A stretch of 64,000 bases of DNA from JABCYV01 sp963696025 (GTDB lineage: Bacteria; Acidobacteriota; Terriglobia; Terriglobales; Acidobacteriaceae): the NCBI GenBank assembly GCA_963696025.1, contig CAVOII010000012.1, positions 62,001-126,000 on the forward strand. Direction: 5' to 3'. The notes below the pieces were generated by a model. The model ran no database searches. It was not told the DNA's origin and worked only from the letters and a program-made list of their open reading frames with translations. Positions 10,101-19,000 of this stretch are shown here, in pieces; within the stretch, counting starts at the first letter, position 1, and every line of letters starts with the position of its first letter. The translations under genes and the position numbers were made by a program.

Positions 10101-10587
10101 CACCACCGATACCCCCCGCTCCGGTGAGACCCAGATCCTGCGACAAGCGATCCGAGTAAGTGGTCGCGAGCTGTGCGGTGGTGGTGTCAATCGTCGGCGC
10201 CTCTCCCGACACTTCAACTGTCTCAGTGGCCGCGCCTGGTGTTAGAGTCACGTTAACGGTACCAGTCTTGTTCAACTGCACTTCGGCCAGATGGGTAATC
10301 GCGCGAAACCCGGCCGCTTTCACCGCGATCTGATAGTTACCAATTGGGAGATTGTCAAAGCGGTATTCACCTGTGGCGCTGGTTTTGCGGACCACGACTA
10401 CCCCCGTGTCGACGTTAGTCGCGGTGACATCTGCGTTCATAACGGCGGCGGCAGAAGAATCCACAACAGTACCAACGACATTGCCGCTGACAGCTTGGCC
10501 AAAACCATGGGTAGGCATCAAAACCATATTGAGGACCAACCCGAGCGATAGGATAAACAAGAATAAACCGCGAATGTGTTGGCTCAT
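7108..10587 (-). CDS. Oar-like TonB-dependent receptor with carboxypeptidase-regulatory N-domain
   Basis: A 1159-residue outer-membrane protein. It has a signal peptide (MSQHIRGLFLFILSLGLVLN..., cleaved near GFGQA), a carboxypeptidase-regulatory-like beta-sandwich (about residues 32-115, GNVVGTVVDSSAAAVMNADV), a plug domain (VEGVDNNLKTVTGN), and a long 22-strand barrel ending in the aromatic residue of ALVAKFTF. The start at 10587 is set by AGGAG 7-8 bases upstream; the frame is open 52 codons further. Paralogues of this build are very abundant in Acidobacteriota and are thought to import oligomers or large ligands. The substrate is unknown. It stands alone, followed by a terminator. Confidence 0.93.
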   Translation of the reverse strand: MSQHIRGLFLFILSLGLVLNMVLMPTHGFGQAVSGNVVGTVVDSSAAAVMNADVTATNVDTGVVVVRKTSATGEYRFDNLPIGNYQIAVKAAGFRAITHLAEVQLNKTGTVNVTLTPGAATETVEVSGEAPTIDTTTAQLATTYSDRLSQDLGLTGAGGIGGGVLNLSMLSPGVTNASAMGLGAGPSVGGQRPRDNNFTVEGVDNNLKTVTGNLIAVPPDAVENFTLLSNQFNSEFGHSSGGQFNTTVKSGTNSFHGSLYEYFRNKNLNGVDQTWVQQGLTSNPRLDNNRYGATFGGPIIKNKLFFFSNFERQPIGFISVGGGAVDAPTAAGLAAIATDPGLSATNFAILKQYVPTASTPSGCIEYDGLSNKVPFGNGFKAPANGTCAAGSIEAGLVPVIPAAWQSWTNFVQSVDYNLSEKDQIRGRFIYNKENLLDNAAQLGAFFTPYANIFDLFNLSEYHTFSPSVTNEFRVGFNRFNQNIGAGNFKYPGLDAFPNITLKDLGAGLNIGPNQLAPQFTIQNFYQFVDNISVVKGKHSLKFGAEYRWYISPQGFTQRSRGDYQYNSTQVYLEDFGPDAFGQRSTGSSTYYGNQSAIYWFANDTWRVNQHLSLNLGIRYEYTTTPTGENRQSLNAIANTPSLLVPQAGNQPLVFSNPRAPKNNWAPRVGFAYSPGSSGNTSIRGGFGLAYDTLYDNIGITSVPPQIGSTVQAVPLSAGFLGKGGLSGGGTGITILDRNNALAQTAAWIPPNVKDPYSVNWNLGVQHSFGKNYTVEVNYVGTRGNHLSFQDILTWQASVTPTNFLPTYFNAPSQATLNALPLQLNSDSLGLNIVGTRDPIVPAYSNAGFGCTVTPGPPETLGPPCFPFITAFIPSGWSTYHALQTGLTRRFSNGLTLQAAYTLSHTIDNSTADFHSTDLTPRRPQDFFSFNQVDKANSALDRAQRFTLAMVYDLPYFKGGNWLRKNVVGNWSFAPVYTYETGEWVTVQAQRDANLNIDDAGDRAIVNPSGVPRTGTDVTALCRVAACTAPNAGPVVAYLVNNPNAQYIRPGLGALANGSRNTLQTPGTNNIDLSIYKDLNLTEGMKFRFGAQFANIINHPQYIPGSNPGYGLGVNDVASFASTGSSYQSFVTPGNANFNVPKSVFASNARSIALVAKFTF

Positions 10588-11172
10588 GTCTAATTCTCCT
10601 GAAGGTGAGACCGTTCCGCGCCCCCAGCAACGGGGTCGGCGGCGATGCTTGTGGTGCACGCGATGCGCCGCGAAATCAGCCCGGCTGACACCTGGGATGC
10701 ATAGTTTGTTTTCTGGGATGAAGCTTCTTTTTCTTGTGACCAATGCGAATTATCTACACCGCTGGCGCAGACAGCTTATTGAAACAGCCCAGTGAAGGTA
10801 CGCAGATGTGGAGAGACTGTTAGTTGCCATATGAGAAATTGGAAAGATGACAAGCACACTAACACGTACACAACTGTATTCCAGACAGGTGTTGACTGTG
10901 ATTACATTGGGCAAATGCACTTCCCCTGTGTTAGGCATGCTGTTGGGTTCATCTCAGCCTCTTCCGGCTCACTAAGACCGCAATAACAACCAAACATCGA
11001 TTCGTACCAGCGCGGACTGTATCTGTCCCCAGGTATCTATTCAGTGCAGTCGATTGATAGACAATGATCCCGTAAACAGTTGCGGAAGGCTTCGATTGGC
11101 GAACATACACGGAGCGATCGGGGTCCTTTGTTGTCGTTTTACTTCCTTCGCAGACGAGGTCTAAGGGGGATT
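10588..11172. other. Intergenic region, 585 bases, divergent promoters expected
   Basis: This gap separates the minus-strand receptor from the plus-strand gene at 11173. I find no ORF with a ribosome-binding site. The middle part (about 10790-10960) is more AT-rich than its surroundings and contains TTGACT near 10895, a possible plus-strand -35 element without a clear -10. It probably holds both promoters. I see no repeat or RNA gene in it. Confidence 0.4.
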
Positions 11173-11670
11173 ATGTCAACGCAGGCTTCAGGCGGAGAAC
11201 ATGTTGAACAGGTGGTCGAGCGGGTGCATCAGGAGCTCGATTCGCTACTAAAGCAGCGCGCCGCGATCATCAAGAGAATTGGCACCATCAAGCAGACGAT
11301 TTTGGGCCTGGCTAATCTCTTTGGTGACGACGTAATCGGCGAAGAACTCCTGGAACTGGTTGATCACCGGCCGACCTCTCGACAGGCTGGTTTCACCAAG
11401 ACGTGTCGCATGGTGCTGATGGAATCCGGCCGTCCGCTGTTGACGCAAGAGGTCTGCCAGGAGATCAAGCGAAGGAATCCGGCCCTACTGGCACGCCAGA
11501 AAGATCCTCTGGCATCGGTCTCGACCGTGCTCAACCGCTTGGCCAGCTATGGAGAAGCGCGCTTCCTGGCTAATGACAGAGGCCGGCGCGCGTGGCAATG
11601 GGTAACCGAAGATTCTGACCAACATCCGCACTCCGCAAGTTGGGTTCGCGGCGCTTCTGAAGACGAGTAG
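11173..11670 (+). CDS. Coiled-coil plus winged-helix-like protein
   Basis: A 165-residue soluble protein; I cannot name the family. The start ATG at 11173 follows AGGGGGA. Residues 10-60 are a predicted coiled coil (repeated E/Q/L pattern around VEQVVERVHQELDSLL). Residues 75-145 look like a winged helix: a TKTCRMVLMESGRPLLTQEVCQEI helix pair, then SVSTVLNRLASYGEARFL, with a basic RGRRAWQWV wing. This layout fits a small DNA-binding or chromatin-associated protein. No neighbour on the same strand is close enough for an operon. Confidence 0.7.
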   Translation: MSTQASGGEHVEQVVERVHQELDSLLKQRAAIIKRIGTIKQTILGLANLFGDDVIGEELLELVDHRPTSRQAGFTKTCRMVLMESGRPLLTQEVCQEIKRRNPALLARQKDPLASVSTVLNRLASYGEARFLANDRGRRAWQWVTEDSDQHPHSASWVRGASEDE

Positions 11671-11913
11671 GATCGTGCACCCGTACAAGGGAAGCTGCGG
11701 ACGACGCGTTGCCAGAACCTGACGTTTCCACAAGTGCTTGGTCGCATTGGTCTCCACCTGCTGAACGCCCGTCCGGCATACTTACCACTGCCCACTCGGA
11801 CAGTCGTCCTCAATGGCTTTAGTTCGTTGCTTTGATTGCAGGGGAGGACTAGAATTTATTGATCCGAAAGTGGAAGCCGCGCCCTTCGCCATCCCCCAAA
11901 TATGGAGCGAAGC

Positions 11914-12066
11914 ATGACTCGTTTCTTAGCAGCAGTCGGGACTCTACTCTCCCTTATCACCCTGGTCTCGATCTCCTCTCCATCAGTTGATAAGTCGGCA
12001 CTGGATAAGTCGATGCGATGGGCTGGAGTCGCGAAGACGCATCACCAATTCGACTGTTGGACTTAA
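11914..12066 (+). CDS. Possible 50-aa secreted or membrane peptide
   Basis: A short ORF in the 493-base gap between two genes. ATG at 11914 is preceded by GGAGCGA. The N-terminus, M-T-R-F-L-A-A-V-G-T-L-L-S-L-I-T-L-V-S-I, is a typical signal or anchor segment, but the mature part is only about 28 residues with no recognisable motif. It could be a real small protein, or the 5' remnant of a longer secreted protein. Nothing else is evident between 11671 and 12163. Confidence 0.3.
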   Translation: MTRFLAAVGTLLSLITLVSISSPSVDKSALDKSMRWAGVAKTHHQFDCWT

Positions 12067-12163
12067 TCCATCCCGGCGATGTGGTACAACGGTTCGTTAT
12101 CCGCAAACGCAGTCGCAGGCATGCGCTAGGCCGCATACTGGCGAGACGACTTAGAGGAGCGAA

Positions 12164-13549
12164 ATGAAGGAGGACTGGAAACGGTGGGAGGGCCAAACCG
12201 TTGATGCGAAATTCCATCTACGGCGATACCTTGGTGGCTCTGACCGCAGCGCTGTGTTCCTGACCGAACGCGATGCGGGACGTCAAAAGGTCGCGATCAA
12301 ACTGGTCCCCGCCAATCCCGAGAATGCGGAGCTACAACTTTCGCGGTGGGACCGGGCTGGGAAACTGTCACACCCACACTTGCTTCGGCTCTTTCAGGCG
12401 GGGCGCTGCCAGCTCGAAGGCGTCGCACTGCTCTATTTGGTAACTGAATACGCTGAAGAGAATCTATCAGAAATTCTTCCTCAGCGGCCGCTTACCGAGA
12501 CGGAAGCACGCGATATGCTCCAGCCCCTTCTGGATTCACTAGCGTATCTTCATAGCAATGGTCTGGTGCACGGCCACATCAAACCGACAAACATCATGGC
12601 AGTCAATGATGAATTGAAACTGTCGACTGATGGCATCCGCGAATTTGGCGCGCCGAGTGGCAGCCAGCCGGGCAAATATGACCCTCCCGAAGCCGTGAGC
12701 GGAACAACCTCGGCAGCCGGGGATGTTTGGTCTCTTGGCATGACGCTGGTCCAAACTCTGACTCAGCGCCTGCCGGTCTGGAAAGAAACGAAGCAGGAGG
12801 ATCCGGATCTGCCAGCGAATCTGCAAGAGCCGTTTCGTGGTATTGCGAGCAACTGTTTGCGCCGGAATCCTGACGATCGATGGACCGTTGCCGAAATCGC
12901 ATTTGAGTTACAGCCAGCGTCCATTGCGCCGCCTGTTCTGACTGATGGAAACGCTGGGACCTTTGCGAAGTGGGGGTACCTAGTTCCGCTGATCGCAGCC
13001 TGCCTGGCGTTAGCAGCGTTGGCAGGACCGCGCCTGCTTAATCGGAGCCCGGAAGCTCAACCTGTTGCGGCTGTTGCGGTCGAAACATCGAAGACTCAGC
13101 CCTCACCCAAGCCGAGTCCAGTAACGTCTGATCCTCGACCGTCTAACCGGGGATCGAGCGATTCGAAGCCGAGTCCGAAAGCGAATACGCCCTCAACCGC
13201 CGCGCTCCGGTCAGTAGCGGCAGCGAACGTCCCGGGCAGCCGCGTTGTTCGCGGCAAAGCTCTTCAGCAAGTCTCGCCCGAGGTCTCGCATGCGGCACTG
13301 CGGACTATTCAAGGCACCGTGAGAGTCAAAGTGAGAGTAGATGTTGACTCGTCAGGCAGCGTAGTGGGAGCAAAATTTGACTCTGCCGGGCCCAGCAAAT
13401 ATTTTGCCAGTCGCGCTCTGGAAGCTGCCCGCCGTTGGGAATTTTCCCCCGCCGAAGTCGATGGCCGGAAGGTTGCGAGTGAATGGGTGCTGCGCTTCGA
13501 GTTTGCCAGAAACTCCGCCAAGGCTTTTCCGACACCAGCAGCACCTTAA
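12164..13549 (+). CDS. Membrane pseudokinase fused to a TonB C-terminal domain
   Basis: A 461-residue protein of three parts. Residues 10-255 are a Ser/Thr kinase fold (VAIK lysine at 46, PPEA in place of APE near 175), but the catalytic loop reads HGHIKPTN instead of HRDLKPxN, so the base Asp is His138. The DFG site is degenerate (STDGI, residues 154-158) and the Gly-rich loop is weak. One membrane helix follows (about 266-288), then a Pro/Ser/Lys-rich linker. Residues 360-455 are a TonB C-terminal-like domain (GTVRVKVRVDVDSSGSVVGA ... AARRWEFSPA). The topology places the pseudokinase in the cytoplasm and the TonB part in the periplasm. It probably does not phosphorylate and may regulate TonB-type energy transfer or act as a scaffold. 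Confidence 0.85.
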   Translation: MKEDWKRWEGQTVDAKFHLRRYLGGSDRSAVFLTERDAGRQKVAIKLVPANPENAELQLSRWDRAGKLSHPHLLRLFQAGRCQLEGVALLYLVTEYAEENLSEILPQRPLTETEARDMLQPLLDSLAYLHSNGLVHGHIKPTNIMAVNDELKLSTDGIREFGAPSGSQPGKYDPPEAVSGTTSAAGDVWSLGMTLVQTLTQRLPVWKETKQEDPDLPANLQEPFRGIASNCLRRNPDDRWTVAEIAFELQPASIAPPVLTDGNAGTFAKWGYLVPLIAACLALAALAGPRLLNRSPEAQPVAAVAVETSKTQPSPKPSPVTSDPRPSNRGSSDSKPSPKANTPSTAALRSVAAANVPGSRVVRGKALQQVSPEVSHAALRTIQGTVRVKVRVDVDSSGSVVGAKFDSAGPSKYFASRALEAARRWEFSPAEVDGRKVASEWVLRFEFARNSAKAFPTPAAP

Positions 13550-13583
13550 GCGCTCGATGGTAAAAAGCGGTTCCGGCAAGATT

Positions 13584-14816
13584 TCACGACCCAGGAAGGC
13601 GCTGGCCCACCGCTACGTTCTTGTAAACTTTGCCGCCCTTCATCACGAAAACTACACGGCGCACGGCGGTAATGTCTTTCAGCGGATCGCCATCCAGGGC
13701 AATGATGTCAGCCTGCATGCCGGGTGCAATCGATCCGATTTCATTTTGCAGGTTGAGTGATTCCGCCGCGCGCGAGTTAGCTGCTAGCATGGCGTCCACC
13801 GGGTCCTGACCATCTTGCACGCGATAGATAAATTCCTCTGCGTTGCGGCCGTGGGCCCCCGCGACTGCATCCGTACCGAAGACAATTTTCAAACCCTTAA
13901 TAGCCAGCGCTCGCTTGAACATCGCCTGATTCAGCGGCAAAACCTCCTGCATTTTGGCGAAACCTTCTTCGGTGTAGTTGCCAATTCCGAGAAACCTCGC
14001 CTTATTGTCGAGATAGTTGTGGATGACAAGTCCCACCTGCGGATCAAAGAATGTGCCGTGTTCCGCCATAAGTCTCAGGTCATCATCAGTGGCGTAGGTG
14101 CCATGTTCGACCTCGGTGCATCCAGCTAGAGTTGCGGCCCGAATGGCGGTCCGATAGGCGTGGACGACAGCGCGCAAAGCTTGCGTTTTGGCCTCTCCGC
14201 AGGCTGCTTCCAGTTGCTCGTCGCTCAGAGTCTGGCCGCCTCCGTCACGAATGCTCTTTGAGGCAAAAATCTTGACTACATCCGCTCCATCAGCTTTGAG
14301 TTTTCTGACCGCCTCACGAATCTGGTCGGGCGTGAGATGAGGATCGTCGATAGGGTTCAGCGCTGTTATGATCCGCGGCCCAGGAATGTCTCCGCGAGCG
14401 ATCGCATCACGAAGTTCTTTGTCTTCGGGCGCGCCTAAGCTCTGGATTGTAGTAACGCCCGCCATCAATGTACTCCAGGCATTGCCAGCTGCGGCCAGCG
14501 TTGCTCCCGCCGGACTTTCATTCTTGTCTTCCGCCTTGCCGTTGGGTCCGAAATGCCAGGTGATGTGGACATGGACATCCATCCAACCCGGCAATAGTGT
14601 CAAACCCTCAAGGTTGTAGGTGGGAGTTCCAGTCGAGTTGGCGTGAGCTTCCTCAACACCCAGAATCTTGCCGTTCTGGATCACAATCCGGACGTTGTGA
14701 AGAACGTTTCCTCGGCCATCCAGCACCGTGCCTGCCTGAATGGTGATTGGTTTTTCCTGGGGAATGGCCGCGATAGACAGAAGAATGAGGCACAGAACCA
14801 GCTTTGCTATTTTCAT
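13584..14816 (-). CDS. Secreted amidohydrolase (imidazolonepropionase/prolidase-like)
   Basis: A 410-residue metal-dependent hydrolase. It has a signal peptide (MKIAKLVLCLILLSIAAIP), the metal-binding HVHITWH variant of HxH at about residues 81-87, a lysine in GADVVKIFAS that is the usual carbamylation site, VVHAY and EHGTY histidines, and the catalytic Asp in VFGTDAVAGAHG. The start at 14816 sits right before the signal peptide and 40 bases after the VWFA gene. It is the third gene of a minus-strand run. Related secreted enzymes cleave dipeptides (Xaa-Pro, Xaa-Arg) or lactams. The substrate is not known. Confidence 0.9.
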   Translation of the reverse strand: MKIAKLVLCLILLSIAAIPQEKPITIQAGTVLDGRGNVLHNVRIVIQNGKILGVEEAHANSTGTPTYNLEGLTLLPGWMDVHVHITWHFGPNGKAEDKNESPAGATLAAAGNAWSTLMAGVTTIQSLGAPEDKELRDAIARGDIPGPRIITALNPIDDPHLTPDQIREAVRKLKADGADVVKIFASKSIRDGGGQTLSDEQLEAACGEAKTQALRAVVHAYRTAIRAATLAGCTEVEHGTYATDDDLRLMAEHGTFFDPQVGLVIHNYLDNKARFLGIGNYTEEGFAKMQEVLPLNQAMFKRALAIKGLKIVFGTDAVAGAHGRNAEEFIYRVQDGQDPVDAMLAANSRAAESLNLQNEIGSIAPGMQADIIALDGDPLKDITAVRRVVFVMKGGKVYKNVAVGQRLPGS

Positions 14817-14856
14817 ATCATGAGTGAATCGCGCAGAGGGTGTAGGAGCTGTCAGT

Positions 14857-15939
14857 TTACCGGGAAACCGATTCCGAGTGAGACTCTGGTACATTTCCCG
14901 CAGCGAATCGGGTCGGTTGCAGACGGTATCCATCACGCGTCCGAATGTGGTATTTCTTCAAGCGATCGCCCACTAGCTTCACTGTGATTGCCCGCCAGCC
15001 CCGGTTGGGGTTTGGCTGCGGATAGTAGCTGAGGGAATAGAGATGCGCCAAATCATCCCGGATTGAGGCAAAGGCGCGTTTTTCGTCCCTCCAGTTCTTG
15101 GCAAAATAGGCTTTGCCGCCCGTGGCCGTGGTCATTCGCTCAAACACTGCAGTGGAGACCGGTTCCAACTTGGCTTCCTGGGTACTTATCATGTAGATGG
15201 CCGTTCCCGTGGATTGCGCCAATTCAGCGACGTCCTCGGGAGGCACCATGCTGGCGTTGTCGGGACCATTGGAGAAAACTACCACCACTTTTCTTCCGGT
15301 GTATTGCGCCGCGTCTTTCACAGTAAGCAAAAGGCAGTTATAGAGGGCGGCATCGTCTCCGGCGACGGTGGTACGAACTCCGCGCAAAACCTGCGATCGG
15401 TCCGAGGTCAGCGGAGCGCCTCGCGAAAGGTCGCGGCTATACGAATAGAAAGCCACTCTGTCCGCGCTTTCCAGGGAGCGCACGAAATCGGCAATGGCGT
15501 CCTGCGCGAACACAAATCCACGATACATATAGTTGCTGGTGTCGAAGAGTATGAAAACGTTAGCCCCCGCCACCAGCGAGCCTAGCGTAGCCGGCGCGTC
15601 TCCGGCAGATCCACTTTGATTAGAATCACGCGCTTGATTCCCAGCTTGGGCCGCGATCTTGTCATCAGCCGGCGGTATATCCACTAATCGACGAACCGGT
15701 TCGTTACCTTCCCCAAAAGTGGCAAGAGTCTGCGGAATGCGGTCCTCGCTAATGGCGAAGTCTTGTGGACGAAGGCCAGTAACGTAATTCCCTTTATTAT
15801 CGGTGACCGCCACATTCAACTGTACTAAGTCGACTGTGACCCGGATGTGGGGTTCGCCCTCCTGAGCCAGCAGCGCGGCCTCTGGCAACAAGAGGAAGCT
15901 CAACAATAGCCATAAAGAGAGAAGAGAGCTTTTTGCCAT
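14857..15939 (-). CDS. VWFA-related secreted protein of acidobacterial type
   Basis: A 360-residue exported protein with a signal peptide (MAKSSLLSLWLLLSFLLLPEAALLA). A beta-sandwich part (residues 30-75, IRVTVDLVQLNVAVTDNKGNYVTGL) leads to a von Willebrand A domain (about 128-320) whose metal site begins FILFDTSNYMY, a DxSxx variant. This matches the VWFA-related family especially common in Acidobacteriota. It lies between the unknown 1043-residue protein (78-base gap) and the amidohydrolase (40-base gap) and is probably co-expressed with both. It likely works in adhesion or protein complex formation in the periplasm or at the cell surface. Confidence 0.9.
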   Translation of the reverse strand: MAKSSLLSLWLLLSFLLLPEAALLAQEGEPHIRVTVDLVQLNVAVTDNKGNYVTGLRPQDFAISEDRIPQTLATFGEGNEPVRRLVDIPPADDKIAAQAGNQARDSNQSGSAGDAPATLGSLVAGANVFILFDTSNYMYRGFVFAQDAIADFVRSLESADRVAFYSYSRDLSRGAPLTSDRSQVLRGVRTTVAGDDAALYNCLLLTVKDAAQYTGRKVVVVFSNGPDNASMVPPEDVAELAQSTGTAIYMISTQEAKLEPVSTAVFERMTTATGGKAYFAKNWRDEKRAFASIRDDLAHLYSLSYYPQPNPNRGWRAITVKLVGDRLKKYHIRTRDGYRLQPTRFAAGNVPESHSESVSR

Positions 15940-16017
15940 AAGTTTCTGGTCGTGCCTTCCAACAGAGTCTTGTACCGCAAACCAAGCCCGCTTACGTTAA
16001 ACCTTTTCCGAAAACAA

Positions 16018-19000
16018 CTAGGGCCGCGACGCGGTGCCGGTGGCCGATACCAAAGCAATCTTGCCCTGCCGAAATTCTTCCCCGGTTTCCTGCATGGCGC
16101 GAAGTATTGCCGGCCAATCTTCGAAATCAGTAGCAAATATCTTCTCGATCATGCGGCGAGTCAGTTGCGGGACGAGACGATTCAACATCACGGGCGAATA
16201 GCCCATTTCGTCCGCCAACCGGGCCCAGTACAAATTGCTGGAATCCCAAGACTCGGCCAGCAGCCGGCTGGAATATCCTTCGAAAGCGGGGAAAGGTTTC
16301 AAGTTCAGCAGCTCGCGGGCATAACTTTGGGTCAAAATCGGATGAGGCACGCCGAAGTCCTGCGACAGCCGCTCCCACTTGATTTCTGCCGGATACTTGC
16401 GGCAGAGAGTGTCCAACTCGCGACCCGCTGGTCCGAAGAAATCAGTCTCTTCAGGAAACTTTCGACGATACTCCGCAGCCAGGTAGAACGTATCCGCTGG
16501 CATCATCCGAGGAATCAATTCGTCCAAGCGTCCTGCGCGTAGCGCATGCTGTACTCGCTCCGACCTCTGGGGCACCATGCGATCGGAAAGGATATTGATT
16601 ACCTCCGCCCGCAATTTTTCATTACCGATGGAAGCCGTCAAGAGTTCCTCGCCAGATTTCTGATAGAGCCCGACGGCGTGGAGTTCATTTCGGCTCACGC
16701 CCCACCAGCGCGGCAAGGTCGCACTACTCAAAAGACCAGGAACTAATTCTCTCCAGATCAGGGCCTGAACATTTTCCGGCGCAATAAAGTCCTGCTCGAC
16801 TTGGGCCAGAACATACGGCAAGTCGGCCAGTGAACCAACCAGATGGGCCCCACCGCCTGCCGGCGATCCCTCACCGAACATCTGGGGAGCTTGCCAGAGC
16901 TGTTCCACGCCTGAAACGGTTTCTCCCGCGAAGTCATGGGAGCGGACGAAAAGCGGATTGTGATGGAGCGCCTGAGCGCCGGGTGGCTCGTAGTAGGCAT
17001 AGTTCAGTCCTACCAGAGTATCCCGCAGGAAAGGAGCGAGCTGGCCGCGAGCCTCCTGCAACTGTTCAGGAGAGCCGGGCAACTTGATGATCTTTATCAA
17101 ATCGGTCCGCATCTGCAATTCGGTATGGCGATTGTTATAAATTCCCGCCGCCCATTGAGTTCGTTCACTTCCACTGAAGATCGGACGGGGCATCTCGAAC
17201 TCCCGAAGCTCGGCAGCCAGTGGAACCAACCTGTCACCCACTGGCGCCCCCCGCGCCATTTCATTTAAGCCGTCTCCCAGGGCCAGCAGCGTATCCAAAG
17301 AGACCAAACGCTGACCGTCCAACACGGATCGGATACCACTGGCCAGTTCCTGATGGACGCGCTGACCTTCCGCAGTCACTTGATTGGGACCGGCAAGCAA
17401 ATCTATGATTTCATCCTGGGAACCGTGGGGTTTTCCGGTTGTAGCCAGCAGCAGTTCTTTCAACGAGTCGCGACCAGCGTCGAAGAGCTGGTTGGAGGAG
17501 CCGACCTTGCCGAACGGCTTAATGACTCCCTGCCAGGAATCGTTCAGCCCAGCAATGGAGATCTCCCCCTGACGAGCCAGGATTTGCCACAGGCCGGTTG
17601 TCGCCTGAAAGGTCCCCATGGCGTTGCCGCGCAACGTATGGTTGGGAATCTTGTCAATGGCCTCGGCCACATTCAGAAAGCGACTGATGGAAGCATCGCT
17701 CAACTCCGGAAACTCGGAAAAAACCAGGTACTGATTGCTGAACTGAGCGAACTTGGTGGCCATCAATAATACGGTTTGCGGACTCAAGCGCTTGTCCGGC
17801 AATCGTTTGTTATCGAGTTCACTCAACATCAGATAGGCTTGTAGAGGGCCCAGCTCCGTCTCCGCTCGGGAGATGCCGAACATCGCTTCCACCAGTTGCT
17901 CGGGGCGGGTTATGTGGCTAGCCCGCCTTCCCCCCTCGCGGATAATTTTGGAATCGGTTTTCTGGCGGAGGATTTCCTTCCAGACCTCCAGATTTCCCGG
18001 GACGTAAGGCTCGCCCGAAGCGTCCCACTGCATGCGGGTCACGAGCAGCAAAAGTCCGGGAGACGGCCGGAACACTGGCCTGGCGGCGTCGGCGGAGGTA
18101 TCCGGGGCGCGAAAGGCTTCGTAGAAACGTTTCAGCCGATGGGCCTCGGTAAAATGTGCCTGCCGGGTCTGATTAACTCGGGCCAGGGCATCGAAATATG
18201 CGGCCAGCCAGCCCTTGTCCTTCGCCAGCAATCGCGGAACAAACTCTGCCGGTGCATCGGGACTCGCGCCCACCAGGTCCTTCCAAGCCGCTTCCGCGCC
18301 TGGCCCTCCGGGTGCGACAACCCGCCCCGAGCGGATACAGATATGACTCCCGTAGAAATCGAGAACGGCGGCGAAGGGAAGTAGTTTTCCCAGGCCAATC
18401 GACTGCTTTAAGCCGTCTCTGGTTTCGGCGTCGGTTCGTGACAGAGCCCAGTACAGACGAGCTAGAGCGGGGTCGCGTAAGAGCGCGTCTACCAGATCAT
18501 GCGTGCCCTTGCTTTCTTCTTTACTCGCCCCCACCCACTCCGCCTGCGAAAACAACAGCGGAACCTGAGTCGCGGGGAAGGGATAAACGAACGGCTTGCC
18601 CGCCTGCATCGCCTCCTCAAGCGCAGGCAGAGGGAAACCCGAGTCGATGGTGACGAAGGCCCTTTCTGGATCGGCCGTGACTAAGAAAGCGCCGCTCTGC
18701 CCGCACTCGCGGCCGAAGCGGTAACCGAGGATCGGAAGTAGGGTTCTGGCCTCGTCGCAGTTAGAAACGCGAATCGTGGCGCTCGCACCCGCCAGTGTCG
18801 TCAATTCCCGCGCCTGGTTGACATACCGGCTTAGGAGAATCAGGTACTCGGTCGGTTTGCCGCTCCGATAGCCTTCCGAGAAGACTTGCCGAGCGAGCAG
18901 CGGCAGTACTTCTTCCGACGAGCTTTTTTGGCTGATTGCCGCCATGCGCTGGAAAGATCGCAGCGGGCCGGGAATCACCAGTACGCCCGCGGACGAGGAC

